Source of the DNA: Alkalimarinus sediminis
GTDB lineage: Bacteria; Pseudomonadota; Gammaproteobacteria; Pseudomonadales; Oleiphilaceae
Reading direction: 5' to 3'
Assembly (NCBI RefSeq): GCF_026427595.1
Contig: NZ_CP101527.1
Location: forward strand, 1-64,000
DNA: 64,000 nucleotides
In this document: one piece after another, positions 40,386 through 50,273 of the stretch
Layout of the letters: the number at the start of each line of letters is the position of its first letter
Position numbering within the stretch: position 1 is the stretch's first letter
Notes under the pieces: generated by a model
What the model saw: the letters and a program-made list of their open reading frames with translations, nothing else
Database searches by the model: none
Told to the model about the DNA's origin: nothing
Program-made: the position numbers and the translations under genes

Positions 40386-41747
40386 TTATTTATAGTGGTT
40401 TTTTTTATCGGCTAGATATAGGTATGCCAATGCTCCTCCTCTAAACAATAAAAACAGGGTCAAAGCCAACCAAAGTCCGTGATTGCCCCACCCTTGTGAT
40501 AACCACCAAACCGGTAGAAAAACTAAGAATGTTGCCACAAGCATGGTATTTTGCATCTCTCTCGAACGAGTTGCACCGATAAATACGCCGTCAAACAGGT
40601 AGCTTGGCATGGCAATGATGGGTAGAAGAATTATCCAAACTAAGTACTGTTTAGCTAGCGTCACCACTTCGGGAATAGTCGATAGTAAGTTGATGATCTC
40701 TCCCCCCAACCACCAGAAAGCGAGAGAGAACAAGCCGGCGGTGAAAAGAGACCAAGCCCCAGATACCTTAACCACCTGACTGAAGTAAACAGTATTCTTT
40801 TGTCCAACGGCTTCGCCTACCAATGCTTCAGCGGCATTAGCAAACCCATCAAGCCCATTAGAGATCAATAGTAGAAACGTTAGCAATACCGCATTAACCG
40901 CTAACACCAAGTCACTCTGTTGGGCCCCTTGTGCGGTAAAAAAAGCGAAGGTAAAGAGCAGGCTGATAGTACGAACAAATAGATGCCGGTTTACCTGTAG
41001 CAGGCGACGATAGCGTTGAAGGTCAAATAGATCACGATATTTAATATGCCAGGTTTTAAACCACTCACTACGAAATACGATGGCAAAGCCAATTGCAGCA
41101 GAGCTGTATTCTGCGATCAGTGTGGCCCAGGCAACGCCATCGCTTTTCCACCCTAAGCCCATCACAAACCAATAATCTAACACGATATTAATACTGTTAG
41201 CAGCAATGAGGATGATCAGTGGGCCGCGACTGTTTTGTGTGCCAATAAGCCAGCCAATAAGTACATAATGAGCAAGCGTTGCAGGCGCGCTATAGATGCG
41301 GATTTCACAATAACGCCTTGCTAGTTCCGTCACTTCATCGCTGCCATCAATTAGGTAGAGCGCAAACTGAAACAGCAGTGCCTGAGTCAGAATCAACAGT
41401 AGCCCGATGGTAACTGCAAGCATCAGCGCTTGAGACAAAATAAGCTGCAATGGGTAGCTGTTATTAGTTTGTTGTTGGTCTCCAAAGGCTTGGGCGGCGA
41501 GTCCAGTGGTGCCCATGCGCAAAAAACCAAAGCCCCAAAAGACAAATGAGAAAATGTTTGCACCGATGGCCACGGCTCCCAGGTAAGTGGGAGAGTCCAA
41601 GTGACCTAACACTGCAGTATCTACGAGTCCCAGTAGAGGAACCGTTATATTGGCGATAATCAAAGGCCAGGCGATAGTCCACAACCTTACATGAAGACTC
41701 TGATTTGAAATAATTTTGCCTTGATTTAAGTCATTTTTAGATCGCAT
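40386..41747 (-). CDS. MATE family efflux transporter (DinF-like)
   Basis: 453 residues with about 12 transmembrane helices. The N-terminal LWTIAWPLIIANITVPLLGLVDTAVLGHL matches the MATE fold, most like the DinF branch. Such proteins export cationic drugs or metabolites in exchange for Na+ or H+. Substrate unknown. Divergent from the cytochrome oxidase operon, with a 243-base gap. Confidence 0.9.
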   Translation of the reverse strand: MRSKNDLNQGKIISNQSLHVRLWTIAWPLIIANITVPLLGLVDTAVLGHLDSPTYLGAVAIGANIFSFVFWGFGFLRMGTTGLAAQAFGDQQQTNNSYPLQLILSQALMLAVTIGLLLILTQALLFQFALYLIDGSDEVTELARRYCEIRIYSAPATLAHYVLIGWLIGTQNSRGPLIILIAANSINIVLDYWFVMGLGWKSDGVAWATLIAEYSSAAIGFAIVFRSEWFKTWHIKYRDLFDLQRYRRLLQVNRHLFVRTISLLFTFAFFTAQGAQQSDLVLAVNAVLLTFLLLISNGLDGFANAAEALVGEAVGQKNTVYFSQVVKVSGAWSLFTAGLFSLAFWWLGGEIINLLSTIPEVVTLAKQYLVWIILLPIIAMPSYLFDGVFIGATRSREMQNTMLVATFLVFLPVWWLSQGWGNHGLWLALTLFLLFRGGALAYLYLADKKNHYK

Positions 41748-41990
41748 GGATATATAAGAGGTGGTTTTAAGTTGATTAAATATTAAGCAATTATTTGTGC
41801 TGTGAAAAAGGTTGAGACTATACTGACCTAAACAAGGATCTGTTAATAGAATTAACTTATAAAAATAAGTGATTCGAGGTTGCCATCGAAGAGGAAGCCG
41901 TACCGCCTGCCTGTGAGTGTGACAGGTATTAGTGTGATGGATACCTAACAGAATAAAAACAACAAAAGAAAATCTGTGGAGAAACCCTCT

Positions 41991-43151
41991 ATGCGTTTGC
42001 TTAGATTGGTAAGGGTTCGTTCGACATCGTTTTTTTGGGCGCGCCTTCGTTGGGTCATTTCTGTTTTTCTTCTCCTGTTTGCTATCACGTCTCAGGCTGA
42101 GTACGGGGTCAATATGACCCCTGGTGTTACCGACATCAGTCAGTCAGTTTATAGCCTTCATATGATTATCTTCTGGATTTGTGTCGTTATTGGCATTGTG
42201 GTGTTCAGTGTGATGTTTTGGTCGATGTTCAAATATCGCAAAAGCCAAGGCGCAAAACCGGCTCAGTTTCATGAAAGTACTACGGTTGAAATCATTTGGA
42301 CGTTGATTCCGATCATCATTCTAGTGGCTATGGCAGTACCGGCAACCTCAACATTGAAAGAGATGTACGATGTTTCAGAATCTGATATCGACATTAAAAT
42401 CACTGGTTATCAGTGGAAGTGGCAATACGAATATATCAATGATGACGTTAGCTTCTTCAGTAACCTAAGTACCCCTCAAGAGCAAATTAATAACGAAGCT
42501 ACTAAAGGAGAACACTACCTATTAGAGGTGGATGAGCCTTTAGTGATACCGATTAATAAGAAAATCAGATTCTTGGTGACCGCTAATGATGTGATTCACT
42601 CTTGGTGGGTGCCTGCATTTGCGGTTAAAAAAGATGCGATCCCCGGTTTTATCAACGAAGCCTGGACCAAGGTTAACGAGCCGGGTATCTATCGTGGGCA
42701 GTGCGCAGAGCTATGCGGTAAAGACCACGGCTTTATGCCTATTGTAGTGAAAGCCGTGGAAGAGCCCGAATATCAAGCGTGGTTGGCAGCCAAACAAGAG
42801 AAAGCAAAAGCCGAAGCATTGTTGGCGTCACAGGTTTGGTCGATGGAAGACCTGATGGCCAAAGGTGAAGAAGTTTACAACACCAGTTGTGCAGCGTGTC
42901 ACCAACAGAACGGTATGGGTATTCCGCCCGCCTTCCCAGGTCTGAAAGGCAGCGCGATTGCGATAGGGCCGATTGAAGCTCATATCGATATTGTGGTGAA
43001 TGGTAAACCAGGCACTGCGATGCAGGCGTTTGCGGCTCAACTGAGTGATGTTGATCTGGCCGCCGTAATCACCTACGAACGAAACGCATGGGAGAACAAC
43101 ACAGGCGATACTGTGTCACCTCAAGATATTGCTAAAGCGAAGGGAAACTAA
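41991..43151 (+). CDS. coxB: Cytochrome c oxidase subunit II with fused cytochrome c domain
   Basis: About 386 residues: N-terminal signal/anchor, two membrane helices, the CuA cupredoxin domain with ligands in CAELCGKDHGFMP, and a C-terminal cytochrome c domain with a CAACH heme site, so this is a caa3-like subunit II. GTG 41976 is possible, but ATG 41991 has a GGAG site 9 bases ahead. First gene of an eight-gene oxidase/assembly cluster on the plus strand, interrupted by one antisense gene. Confidence 0.95.
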   Translation: MRLLRLVRVRSTSFFWARLRWVISVFLLLFAITSQAEYGVNMTPGVTDISQSVYSLHMIIFWICVVIGIVVFSVMFWSMFKYRKSQGAKPAQFHESTTVEIIWTLIPIIILVAMAVPATSTLKEMYDVSESDIDIKITGYQWKWQYEYINDDVSFFSNLSTPQEQINNEATKGEHYLLEVDEPLVIPINKKIRFLVTANDVIHSWWVPAFAVKKDAIPGFINEAWTKVNEPGIYRGQCAELCGKDHGFMPIVVKAVEEPEYQAWLAAKQEKAKAEALLASQVWSMEDLMAKGEEVYNTSCAACHQQNGMGIPPAFPGLKGSAIAIGPIEAHIDIVVNGKPGTAMQAFAAQLSDVDLAAVITYERNAWENNTGDTVSPQDIAKAKGN

Positions 43152-43155
43152 TCTT

Positions 43156-44742
43156 ATGAGTGCTGTCGTTGAAAGTGAGTTGAAAGAAGACAACCATCAC
43201 GGCCCCGCTACTGGGATTGGCCGATGGCTATTTACCACTAATCATAAAGATATCGGGTCGATGTATCTCTGGTTCAGCTTTGCCATGTTCTTGGTGGGTG
43301 GCTGCATGGCACTAACCATTCGCGCCGAACTGTTTCAGCCTGGATTACAGATTATTGACCCTGGCTTCTTTAACCAGATGACCACGATGCATGGTCTGAT
43401 TATGGTGTTTGGTGCCGTCATGCCAGCATTTGTCGGCTTGGCTAACTGGTTGATCCCTATGATGATTGGTGCGCCAGATATGGCATTGCCCAGAATGAAT
43501 AACTGGAGCTTCTGGATACTGCCGTTTGCCTTCACTATGCTGCTATCGACCCTTTTTATGGAAGGTGGTGCACCTAATTTTGGTTGGACTTTCTACGCAC
43601 CTTTATCCACTACCTACGCGCCTCCTAGCGTGACCTATTTTATTTTTGGCGTGCACATGATGGGGATTTCATCGATTATGGGCGCTATCAATGTGATTGC
43701 GACCATCTTAAATATGCGTGCCCCTGGCATGAGTTACATGAAGATGCCTCTGTTTGTCTGGACTTGGCTAATTACAGCCTTTTTGCTGATTGCTGTGATG
43801 CCTGTATTGGCAGGTGTTGTGACCATGATGCTGATGGATATTCACTTTGGTACCAGTTTCTTTAATGCTGCGGGTGGTGGTGACCCTGTGTTGTTCCAGC
43901 ATGTGTTCTGGTTTTTTGGTCACCCTGAAGTTTATATTATGATCTTGCCCGCATTTGGTGTGGTCTCTCAGATTATCCCGACCTTTAGCCGTAAAAAACT
44001 GTTTGGCTATCACTCAATGGTATGGGCTACCTCCTCTATTGCGCTACTGTCGTTTCTTGTTTGGGCTCACCATATGTTTACCGTCGGTATTCCGCTGTTT
44101 GGTGAACTGTTCTTTATGTATGCCACGATGCTTATTGCAGTGCCTACGGGCGTTAAAGTGTTTAACTGGGTAGCCACTATGTTTAAGGGCTCAATCAGTT
44201 TTGAGACGCCGATGCTCTTTTCTATCGCGTTCGTGATTCTATTTTCGATAGGGGGCTTTTCTGGCCTAATGCTGGCGATTGCACCGTCTGATTTTCAATA
44301 TCACGACACCTATTTTGTTGTCGCTCACTTTCATTATGTACTGGTGCCGGGGGCTATCTTCGGCATTTTTGCCGCGGTGTATTACTGGCTACCTAAATGG
44401 TGCGGCAATATGTATAGCGAAACACTGGGTAAAACCCATTTTTGGTTATCGTTTGTCGGTATGAATCTGGCGTTTTTCCCCATGCACTTTTTAGGTTTGG
44501 CGGGAATGCCGCGCCGCATACCAGACTATGCCTTGCAGTTTGCAGATTTTAACTGGATATCGTCAGTTGGCGCCTTCATGTTTGGTTTCACTCAGCTACT
44601 GTTTTTATACATTGTTATCAGCACTATACGCAGTGGCAGCAAGGCAACGGCAGCGGTTTGGGAGAGTGCGGAGGGGCTAGAATGGACGATTCCGTCGCCG
44701 GCTCCCTATCATACATTTACAACACCTCCCGAGGTTAAGTAG
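43156..44742 (+). CDS. coxA: Cytochrome c oxidase subunit I
   Basis: 528-residue heme-copper oxidase core with 12 helices. It binds heme a and the heme a3-CuB centre; HPEVYIMILPAFG carries the CuB His and the proton-pathway Glu of A-family oxidases, and HDTYFVVAHFHYVL carries the heme ligands. ATG 43156 (MSAVVESEL) follows the ribosome site AAGGGA; it starts 4 bases after the coxB stop. Confidence 0.97.
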   Translation: MSAVVESELKEDNHHGPATGIGRWLFTTNHKDIGSMYLWFSFAMFLVGGCMALTIRAELFQPGLQIIDPGFFNQMTTMHGLIMVFGAVMPAFVGLANWLIPMMIGAPDMALPRMNNWSFWILPFAFTMLLSTLFMEGGAPNFGWTFYAPLSTTYAPPSVTYFIFGVHMMGISSIMGAINVIATILNMRAPGMSYMKMPLFVWTWLITAFLLIAVMPVLAGVVTMMLMDIHFGTSFFNAAGGGDPVLFQHVFWFFGHPEVYIMILPAFGVVSQIIPTFSRKKLFGYHSMVWATSSIALLSFLVWAHHMFTVGIPLFGELFFMYATMLIAVPTGVKVFNWVATMFKGSISFETPMLFSIAFVILFSIGGFSGLMLAIAPSDFQYHDTYFVVAHFHYVLVPGAIFGIFAAVYYWLPKWCGNMYSETLGKTHFWLSFVGMNLAFFPMHFLGLAGMPRRIPDYALQFADFNWISSVGAFMFGFTQLLFLYIVISTIRSGSKATAAVWESAEGLEWTIPSPAPYHTFTTPPEVK

Positions 44743-44748
44743 ACCGTT

Positions 44749-45330
44749 ATGAGTAGTCAATCGCAGTCAAAAAACAAACGAACCGTATTAATGGCATTGG
44801 GTGTCGTAGTGGGGATGTTTGGTTTTGGTTTCGCGTTAGTGCCTTTATACAACGTGTTTTGTGAGCTAACGGGGATTAATGGCAAAACAGGGCCAAAATA
44901 TGTGCTGCAATCAGGTGAGTTAGACGCTGACTTAACAAGAGTGGTTAAAGTGCAGTTCGTAACCCAAAACAATGACTCAATGCCGTGGCATTTTAAACCT
45001 GAAATTACCCAGGTGGAGGTTCATCCTGGCGAAATGATGCAAGTTGATTTTATTGCCAGCAATCCGACCCCTCAAGATATGGTAGCCCAAGCGGTGCCGA
45101 GCCTATCGCCCAATGAAGGGACTGACTACTTTCATAAGGTTGAGTGTTTTTGTTTTACACAGCAGGCGTTAAAAGCGGGTGAAGAGACTCGGATGCCGCT
45201 GAGGTTTGTAGTCGATAAAGATCTACCCGAGTACCTGACTAAATTAACGCTCTCTTATACGTTATTTGATCAGCCAGAAGCACAGGTTTCAGTGGCGTCG
45301 GATGAAGCGACGCTAGCTAGCAATGAATGA
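44749..45330 (+). CDS. ctaG: Cytochrome c oxidase assembly protein Cox11/CtaG
   Basis: 193 residues: one N-terminal membrane helix and a periplasmic Ig-like domain with the copper-binding CFCFTQQ motif. It delivers copper to CuB of subunit I. VPLYNVFCELTGINGKT is characteristic. Six bases separate it from coxA. Confidence 0.96.
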   Translation: MSSQSQSKNKRTVLMALGVVVGMFGFGFALVPLYNVFCELTGINGKTGPKYVLQSGELDADLTRVVKVQFVTQNNDSMPWHFKPEITQVEVHPGEMMQVDFIASNPTPQDMVAQAVPSLSPNEGTDYFHKVECFCFTQQALKAGEETRMPLRFVVDKDLPEYLTKLTLSYTLFDQPEAQVSVASDEATLASNE

Positions 45331-45366
45331 GTGAGCAATGAACGTTAAAGAATAACAGGAGGCTCC

Positions 45367-46254
45367 ATGACCACACCGCAGTCATATTATGTGCCCGCAC
45401 AAAGCAAGTGGCCTATTATTGCCACGATTGGGCTGGGGCTTACCTTATTTGGTGCCGCCTCAATCATGAATGATAGTACCGCAGGACGAGATACTGGTTG
45501 GTCATGGTTGTTATTTCTGACCGGTGCAATCGTAATGGCCTATATGCTATTTGGTTGGTTTGGCAATGTGGTGCAAGAGAGCCGCAGTGGCATGTACAGC
45601 CATCAGATGGATCGTTCGTTCCGCTGGGGGATGGGCTGGTTTATCTTTTCTGAAGTGATGTTCTTTGCGGCGTTTTTCGGCGCTCTATTTTATGCTCGCG
45701 TGTTTTCGGTGCCGTGGTTGGCTGGCGAAGGCGATAAAGGCGTCTCTGCAATGCTATGGCCCGGTTTTGAAGCGGTCTGGCCGTTGTTGCAAAACCCTGA
45801 CACAGAGTTGTTTCCTAGCCCTAGCGGAACCATTGACCCGTGGCACCTACCATTGCTGAATACCCTCTTGTTAGTGAGCTCCAGTGTCACCATTACTATT
45901 GCCCACAAAGCACTTAAGAATAACAACCGAAACCAGCTCAAACTTTGGTTAGCGGCCACTATCATCTTAGGGTTTGTGTTTTTATTCTTTCAGATTGAAG
46001 AGTATGTGGAGGCCTATACTACGCTAGATCTGACATTGCGCTCTGGTATTTATGGTTCTACGTTTTTTATGCTCACCGGCTTTCATGGTGCCCACGTGAC
46101 CTTGGGCGCATTAATGTTAACCATCATGTTTATCAGGGTTCTAAAAGGGCATTTTGACAAAGATAACCACTTTGGTTTTGAAGCGGCCAGCTGGTACTGG
46201 CATTTTGTCGATGTAGTGTGGTTGGGTTTGTTTGTATTTGTTTATGTGATTTAA
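45367..46254 (+). CDS. coxC: Cytochrome c oxidase subunit III
   Basis: 295 residues, seven membrane helices. Diagnostic: RWGMGWFIFSEVMFFAAFFG, the FFQIEEYVEAY segment and the C-terminal ASWYWHFVDVVWLGLF. Completes the three core subunits. Confidence 0.96.
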   Translation: MTTPQSYYVPAQSKWPIIATIGLGLTLFGAASIMNDSTAGRDTGWSWLLFLTGAIVMAYMLFGWFGNVVQESRSGMYSHQMDRSFRWGMGWFIFSEVMFFAAFFGALFYARVFSVPWLAGEGDKGVSAMLWPGFEAVWPLLQNPDTELFPSPSGTIDPWHLPLLNTLLLVSSSVTITIAHKALKNNNRNQLKLWLAATIILGFVFLFFQIEEYVEAYTTLDLTLRSGIYGSTFFMLTGFHGAHVTLGALMLTIMFIRVLKGHFDKDNHFGFEAASWYWHFVDVVWLGLFVFVYVI

Positions 46255-46260
46255 CGGTCT

Positions 46261-46470
46261 TTATCTCAAAGGAGAGGGGTTGATAGGGAGTTGCCCGCTG
46301 ACAACGGCATAAGCCAACAATGCCAGTAGCATGACAGATAGTGTGACCCGAATAGTTAACGCATTAACCGTTCGGGAGGTTTTTCCTTCATCTTTAACCA
46401 GAAAGAAAAGGCCACTAAATAGGCTGATAATGACCGCAAATAGAAGTACCACAATAAGGACTTTAAGCAT
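46261..46470 (-). CDS. DUF2909 twin-transmembrane protein
   Basis: About 69 residues, two hydrophobic helices (MLKVLIVVLLFAVIISLFSG and TLSVMLLALLAYAVVSG) joined by a short charged loop (KDEGKTSRTVNAL). This is the DUF2909 family, which I recall next to cox genes in other gammaproteobacteria. It is antisense within the cox cluster, between coxC and the SURF1 gene. ATG 46470 is chosen over 46485 because family members begin near MLK. Function unknown. Confidence 0.75.
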   Translation of the reverse strand: MLKVLIVVLLFAVIISLFSGLFFLVKDEGKTSRTVNALTIRVTLSVMLLALLAYAVVSGQLPINPSPLR

Positions 46471-46521
46471 CTTGGATGGGCCCAATAAGAATCAGTTTGA
46501 TCTTAGTATAGTTGTAAATTG

Positions 46522-47292
46522 ATGGCACGAAGCACGAGGTATTCAAAAGGAACGGTAGCGCTGCTGGTATTCGCTGTGATTATGACGCCTTTGTTGGTGG
46601 GGTTAGGCTTATGGCAATTGAATCGGGCGGATGAAAAGCAAGCGGTTATCGACCTACAAGCCGAAGGCGAACAAAGTAAAAATATTAAGCTAACAACGCT
46701 TATAACGGTGGATTGGACACACCAAACGTCAGCAAATGAAACATTGAACTATAAGCGAGTAGATGCAAAAGGGCGCTACGATAGCCGCATCTATCTTTTG
46801 CTCGATAACCGAACCCGAAACGGAAAGGTGGGTTATGAAGTGATTAATTTATTCAGAACAGATGATGGCAAGGCGATATGGGTTAATCGAGGCTGGATTA
46901 AAGCACCTGTGTATCGCGATCAATGGCCAGAAATTAAACCGGTCACAGGGGTGGTGGCTATTACCGGAAGCGTCTACCTAACATCCGGTCAAAACTTCAC
47001 TCTCGCCGCAGACGAGGCAACCGATCAATGGCCAAGGCGGGTTCAGGGTATTGATATTAATACGTTAAATACTGAGTTCAAGCACGACTTATATCCATTC
47101 ACCTTGCGACTAATAGACGATGCCCAGCCAGGCGCACTTCAAACAGGCTGGCGTCTCGCGACAATGTCGCCTGAGAAGCACTTTGGTTATGCCTTTCAGT
47201 GGTTTTCGTTAGCCCTGTTATTAGTGGTGATGACGACATTTGCCATCGCAAAAAACAATACAGATGAGGCCGCACAATCTTATGACGCTTAA
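46522..47292 (+). CDS. SURF1 family cytochrome oxidase biogenesis protein
   Basis: 256 residues with one membrane helix at each end and a periplasmic domain between: TPLLVGLGLWQLNRADEKQ near the start, LLDNRTRNGKVGYEVI, the IWVNRGWIKA motif and the C-terminal HFGYAFQWFSLAL. SURF1 assists heme A insertion into subunit I. Start at ATG 46522. Confidence 0.93.
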   Translation: MARSTRYSKGTVALLVFAVIMTPLLVGLGLWQLNRADEKQAVIDLQAEGEQSKNIKLTTLITVDWTHQTSANETLNYKRVDAKGRYDSRIYLLLDNRTRNGKVGYEVINLFRTDDGKAIWVNRGWIKAPVYRDQWPEIKPVTGVVAITGSVYLTSGQNFTLAADEATDQWPRRVQGIDINTLNTEFKHDLYPFTLRLIDDAQPGALQTGWRLATMSPEKHFGYAFQWFSLALLLVVMTTFAIAKNNTDEAAQSYDA

Positions 47293-48010
47293 ATCTAAAA
47301 CAACCGCTGAAACTCAGGGCTCAGATCACACGATTCGTAATAATCGAATCAAGCTATTAGGGCTGTTTGCGATTGTATTTGTACCCATGGCTGTAGCGAC
47401 CTCCATGTATTTTGGTAGCTGGGGAATACCCACCGGTTCAACTAATAACGGGGAGTTAATCTGGCCACCTATTAATATCTCTCAACTACAGGCAACGGAT
47501 GCCCAAGGACAGCCGTTGGAGCAACACTTCTCGCTCGATGAGCCCGGCGCTCGACCATTAAAGTGGGATCTGCTCTCCCCTGAAGCAGATAAAGATGAGA
47601 GTGAAAGTAAGTGGGTGCTATTAGTCACCGGAGAACAAGATTGCAATAAGGCTTGCCAACAAGCGCTTTATACCGTGCGACAGGTGAATATTGCCTTAGG
47701 CAAAGAAGCCAAACGAGTGACACGAGTGCTAGTAAGCGACCAAAAATCCAATGCCTTGCCCGGTGATATTGCTGAGCAGCATCCGAGACTGGCGATTGCG
47801 ACCACTGAAAAGAGCGCGCTTCAGCAATTTGCGACAGGTGGCGCTTCGAATCGTGAAGGGATTACCAATAGTGAGATGAATGCAGATAGTTGGAACATCT
47901 GGGTGGTTGATCCGTTGGGTAATGTGATTTTGAGATATGAAGCGAACCGTCATGGTAAAGATATCTTAAAAGATATGAAGCGTTTGCTGAAGTTATCGAA
48001 TATCGGCTAG
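47282..48010 (+). CDS. Membrane-anchored Sco-like thioredoxin-fold protein of the cox cluster
   Basis: 242 residues starting MTLKSKTTAE, overlapping the SURF1 gene by 11 bases (frame open from 47240). One N-terminal membrane helix (about 23-45), then a periplasmic domain with DCNKAC (a CxxxC pair as in Sco copper chaperones) and a late VVDPLGNVILRYE segment typical of Sco/thioredoxin folds. It probably helps metallate or reduce CuA. No dedicated sco gene follows ctaB here. Confidence 0.72.
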   Translation: MTLKSKTTAETQGSDHTIRNNRIKLLGLFAIVFVPMAVATSMYFGSWGIPTGSTNNGELIWPPINISQLQATDAQGQPLEQHFSLDEPGARPLKWDLLSPEADKDESESKWVLLVTGEQDCNKACQQALYTVRQVNIALGKEAKRVTRVLVSDQKSNALPGDIAEQHPRLAIATTEKSALQQFATGGASNREGITNSEMNADSWNIWVVDPLGNVILRYEANRHGKDILKDMKRLLKLSNIG

Positions 48011-48037
48011 GCATAAAATGAGTATTAGGACTTAAGA

Positions 48038-49186
48038 ATGACCATCATCAGACGGTTAGCCATTGCAACCACTCTATTAGCTGCTTTTGTTGTGGCATTA
48101 GGTGCTTATACACGTCTCAAGGATGCAGGGTTAGGCTGTCCCGACTGGCCTGGCTGCTATGGCTTTTTAACAGTACCTGAACATATTGATGATATAAAAA
48201 TTGCCCAAGCCCGATTTCCAGACTCACCGGTAGAGGCTGATAAAGGCTGGCCGGAGATGATTCACCGTTATTTTGCCAGCACCCTAGGGTTACTCATTGT
48301 TATACAGGCAGTGTTGTGTGTTCGCTATGTTAGGCGGCTCAAGCAAGAACAGGAACAATTGCCAGTTATTGACCAACCACCGGTAAAGCTATCGTTGTTT
48401 CTCGTGCTTCTGGTTATCTGCCAAGGGATATTTGGCATGTGGACAGTTACGCTAAAACTATGGCCTCAGGTGGTGTCAGGTCATCTACTCGGGGGCTTTG
48501 CAACGCTCTCACTGTTATTCTTATTTAGTCTTCGAGTGTACAAAACACCGCAGCAACACATACCACCCTATGAACGTACATTACAGCCTTCTCGATTTTC
48601 ACCTTGGGCTATTGCGGGGTTAGTGCTGGTGGTGGTTCAGGTGTTTTTGGGGGCTTGGACCGCGTCAAACTATGCTGCTCTGGCATGCCCAGATTTCCCG
48701 ACTTGTCAGGGGGAGTGGTGGCCCGAGATGAATCTAAAGGCGGGTTTTAATCTGTTTCAGTCGATTGGCCCTAACTATTTAGGGGGCGTTATGGATGGTG
48801 AATCAAGGGTTGCGATTCATATGATTCATCGCGTTGGGGCACTATTGTTAACGGTCTATTTAGTGCTCATGTCATGGCGCTTATGGCCTAACGCTGTTCG
48901 GTCAGTTAAAGCAGCCATTATGTTGGTATTAGCGGCGCTAACACTACAAGTAAGCCTGGGTATTATCAATGTTGTTTGGTTGATTCCGCTGCCTATTGCG
49001 GTTGCTCATAATGCAGGCGGGGCGGTGTTATTGATGACACTCGTTTACTTGAACTTCAAGTGGTTCTATTTGGGGCAAACAGCATTAAGCCGGCAACATA
49101 CCAGTACCGAATTTGCTGAACAGCCTTCCACAATAACAAAAACAGCAGCATTACAATTTGCGCATGACGCAGAGGTTACCCCATGA
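48038..49186 (+). CDS. ctaA: Heme A synthase CtaA/Cox15
   Basis: 382 residues, eight-helix membrane enzyme that oxidises the C8 methyl of heme O to give heme A. Conserved: GAYTRLKDAGLGCPDWPGCYG, MIHRYFAS, ALACPDFPTCQG and IHMIHRVGALLLT with heme-ligand histidines. The last 4 bases overlap ctaB. Confidence 0.95.
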   Translation: MTIIRRLAIATTLLAAFVVALGAYTRLKDAGLGCPDWPGCYGFLTVPEHIDDIKIAQARFPDSPVEADKGWPEMIHRYFASTLGLLIVIQAVLCVRYVRRLKQEQEQLPVIDQPPVKLSLFLVLLVICQGIFGMWTVTLKLWPQVVSGHLLGGFATLSLLFLFSLRVYKTPQQHIPPYERTLQPSRFSPWAIAGLVLVVVQVFLGAWTASNYAALACPDFPTCQGEWWPEMNLKAGFNLFQSIGPNYLGGVMDGESRVAIHMIHRVGALLLTVYLVLMSWRLWPNAVRSVKAAIMLVLAALTLQVSLGIINVVWLIPLPIAVAHNAGGAVLLMTLVYLNFKWFYLGQTALSRQHTSTEFAEQPSTITKTAALQFAHDAEVTP

Positions 49187-50139
49187 AAGCGATCCCAGAA
49201 ACGTTGACTCAGCCCACTCAGCAGACGACTTACACCGCAAAAACCGTTGCTGCAAATGACCATCAGGTCTATGCCAGTTGGAGAGACTACCTCGAACTGT
49301 GCAAACCCAATGTTGTTGCGTTAATGATACTGACTTCGGTTATCGGCATGATGCTCGCCAGCCCTGCTTTCCCCCATTGGAAGGTCATGTTGTTTGGCAA
49401 CTTGGGTATTGCCTTAATGGCGGCTTCCGCTGCGGTAATTAATCATGTGGTTGACCGAAAAATTGATCCAATTATGTTCCGTACACGCAATCGACCGTTG
49501 GCAAAAGGTAAAGTAGAGGTTGCTAATGCGCTGCTGTTTTCGATGTTGTTGGGCGTATCAGGGATGGTCTTGTTGATCACCCAAATTAACCCGCTGACTG
49601 CGTGGCTGACCTTTGCGTCCCTTATTGGATATGCTGTGGTTTACACGCTCTTTTTAAAACGAGCAACACCGCAAAACATTGTAATTGGTGGTTTGGCGGG
49701 TGCAGCGCCTCCGCTACTTGGTTGGACCTCTGTAACAGGGGTGATCGAGCCTAACAGTCTATTATTGGTGCTCATTATTTTTGCTTGGACACCGCCTCAC
49801 TTCTGGGCTCTCGCGATTCATCGCAAAGCAGAGTATGCCAAAGCCGATATCCCTATGTTGCCGGTCACCCATGGCGAGGCTTACACTAAAGTTCAGATCT
49901 TGCTGTATACCTTAATCTTGTTAGCGATCAGTGTATTTCCATTTATCACAGGCATGAGCGGTTATTTATATTTAGTTTCTGCACTAGCGCTAGGAGCTCG
50001 CTTTATCTACTGGGCGGTAGCGATGATCAGAAACTCACGCGCTCATGCGGCGATCAATACATTCAAGTATTCAATCACTTATCTGATGTTACTGTTTCTC
50101 GCGCTATTGGCCGATCACTACCTGATTGCTTACCTATGA
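49183..50139 (+). CDS. ctaB: Protoheme IX farnesyltransferase (heme O synthase)
   Basis: 318 residues, UbiA-type prenyltransferase that adds a farnesyl group to heme B. Seen: the first Asp-rich motif NHVVDRKIDPIMFRTRNRPL, the HFWALAIHRKAEYAKADIPM block, and the remaining membrane helices. Supplies the substrate for CtaA; the overlap suggests coupled synthesis. Confidence 0.96.
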   Translation: MKAIPETLTQPTQQTTYTAKTVAANDHQVYASWRDYLELCKPNVVALMILTSVIGMMLASPAFPHWKVMLFGNLGIALMAASAAVINHVVDRKIDPIMFRTRNRPLAKGKVEVANALLFSMLLGVSGMVLLITQINPLTAWLTFASLIGYAVVYTLFLKRATPQNIVIGGLAGAAPPLLGWTSVTGVIEPNSLLLVLIIFAWTPPHFWALAIHRKAEYAKADIPMLPVTHGEAYTKVQILLYTLILLAISVFPFITGMSGYLYLVSALALGARFIYWAVAMIRNSRAHAAINTFKYSITYLMLLFLALLADHYLIAYL

Positions 50140-50273
50140 CTCAAAGCGCTGTAGCGTTGTACTGCGCCAAGTCGAGATAATCACTTGTCATTAACATGAA
50201 ATGATATAAATCCATTCTATTCTTGAATGAAACAGCTAAAATGGCGTTTTTACGATAGATTGGATACTTCCCC

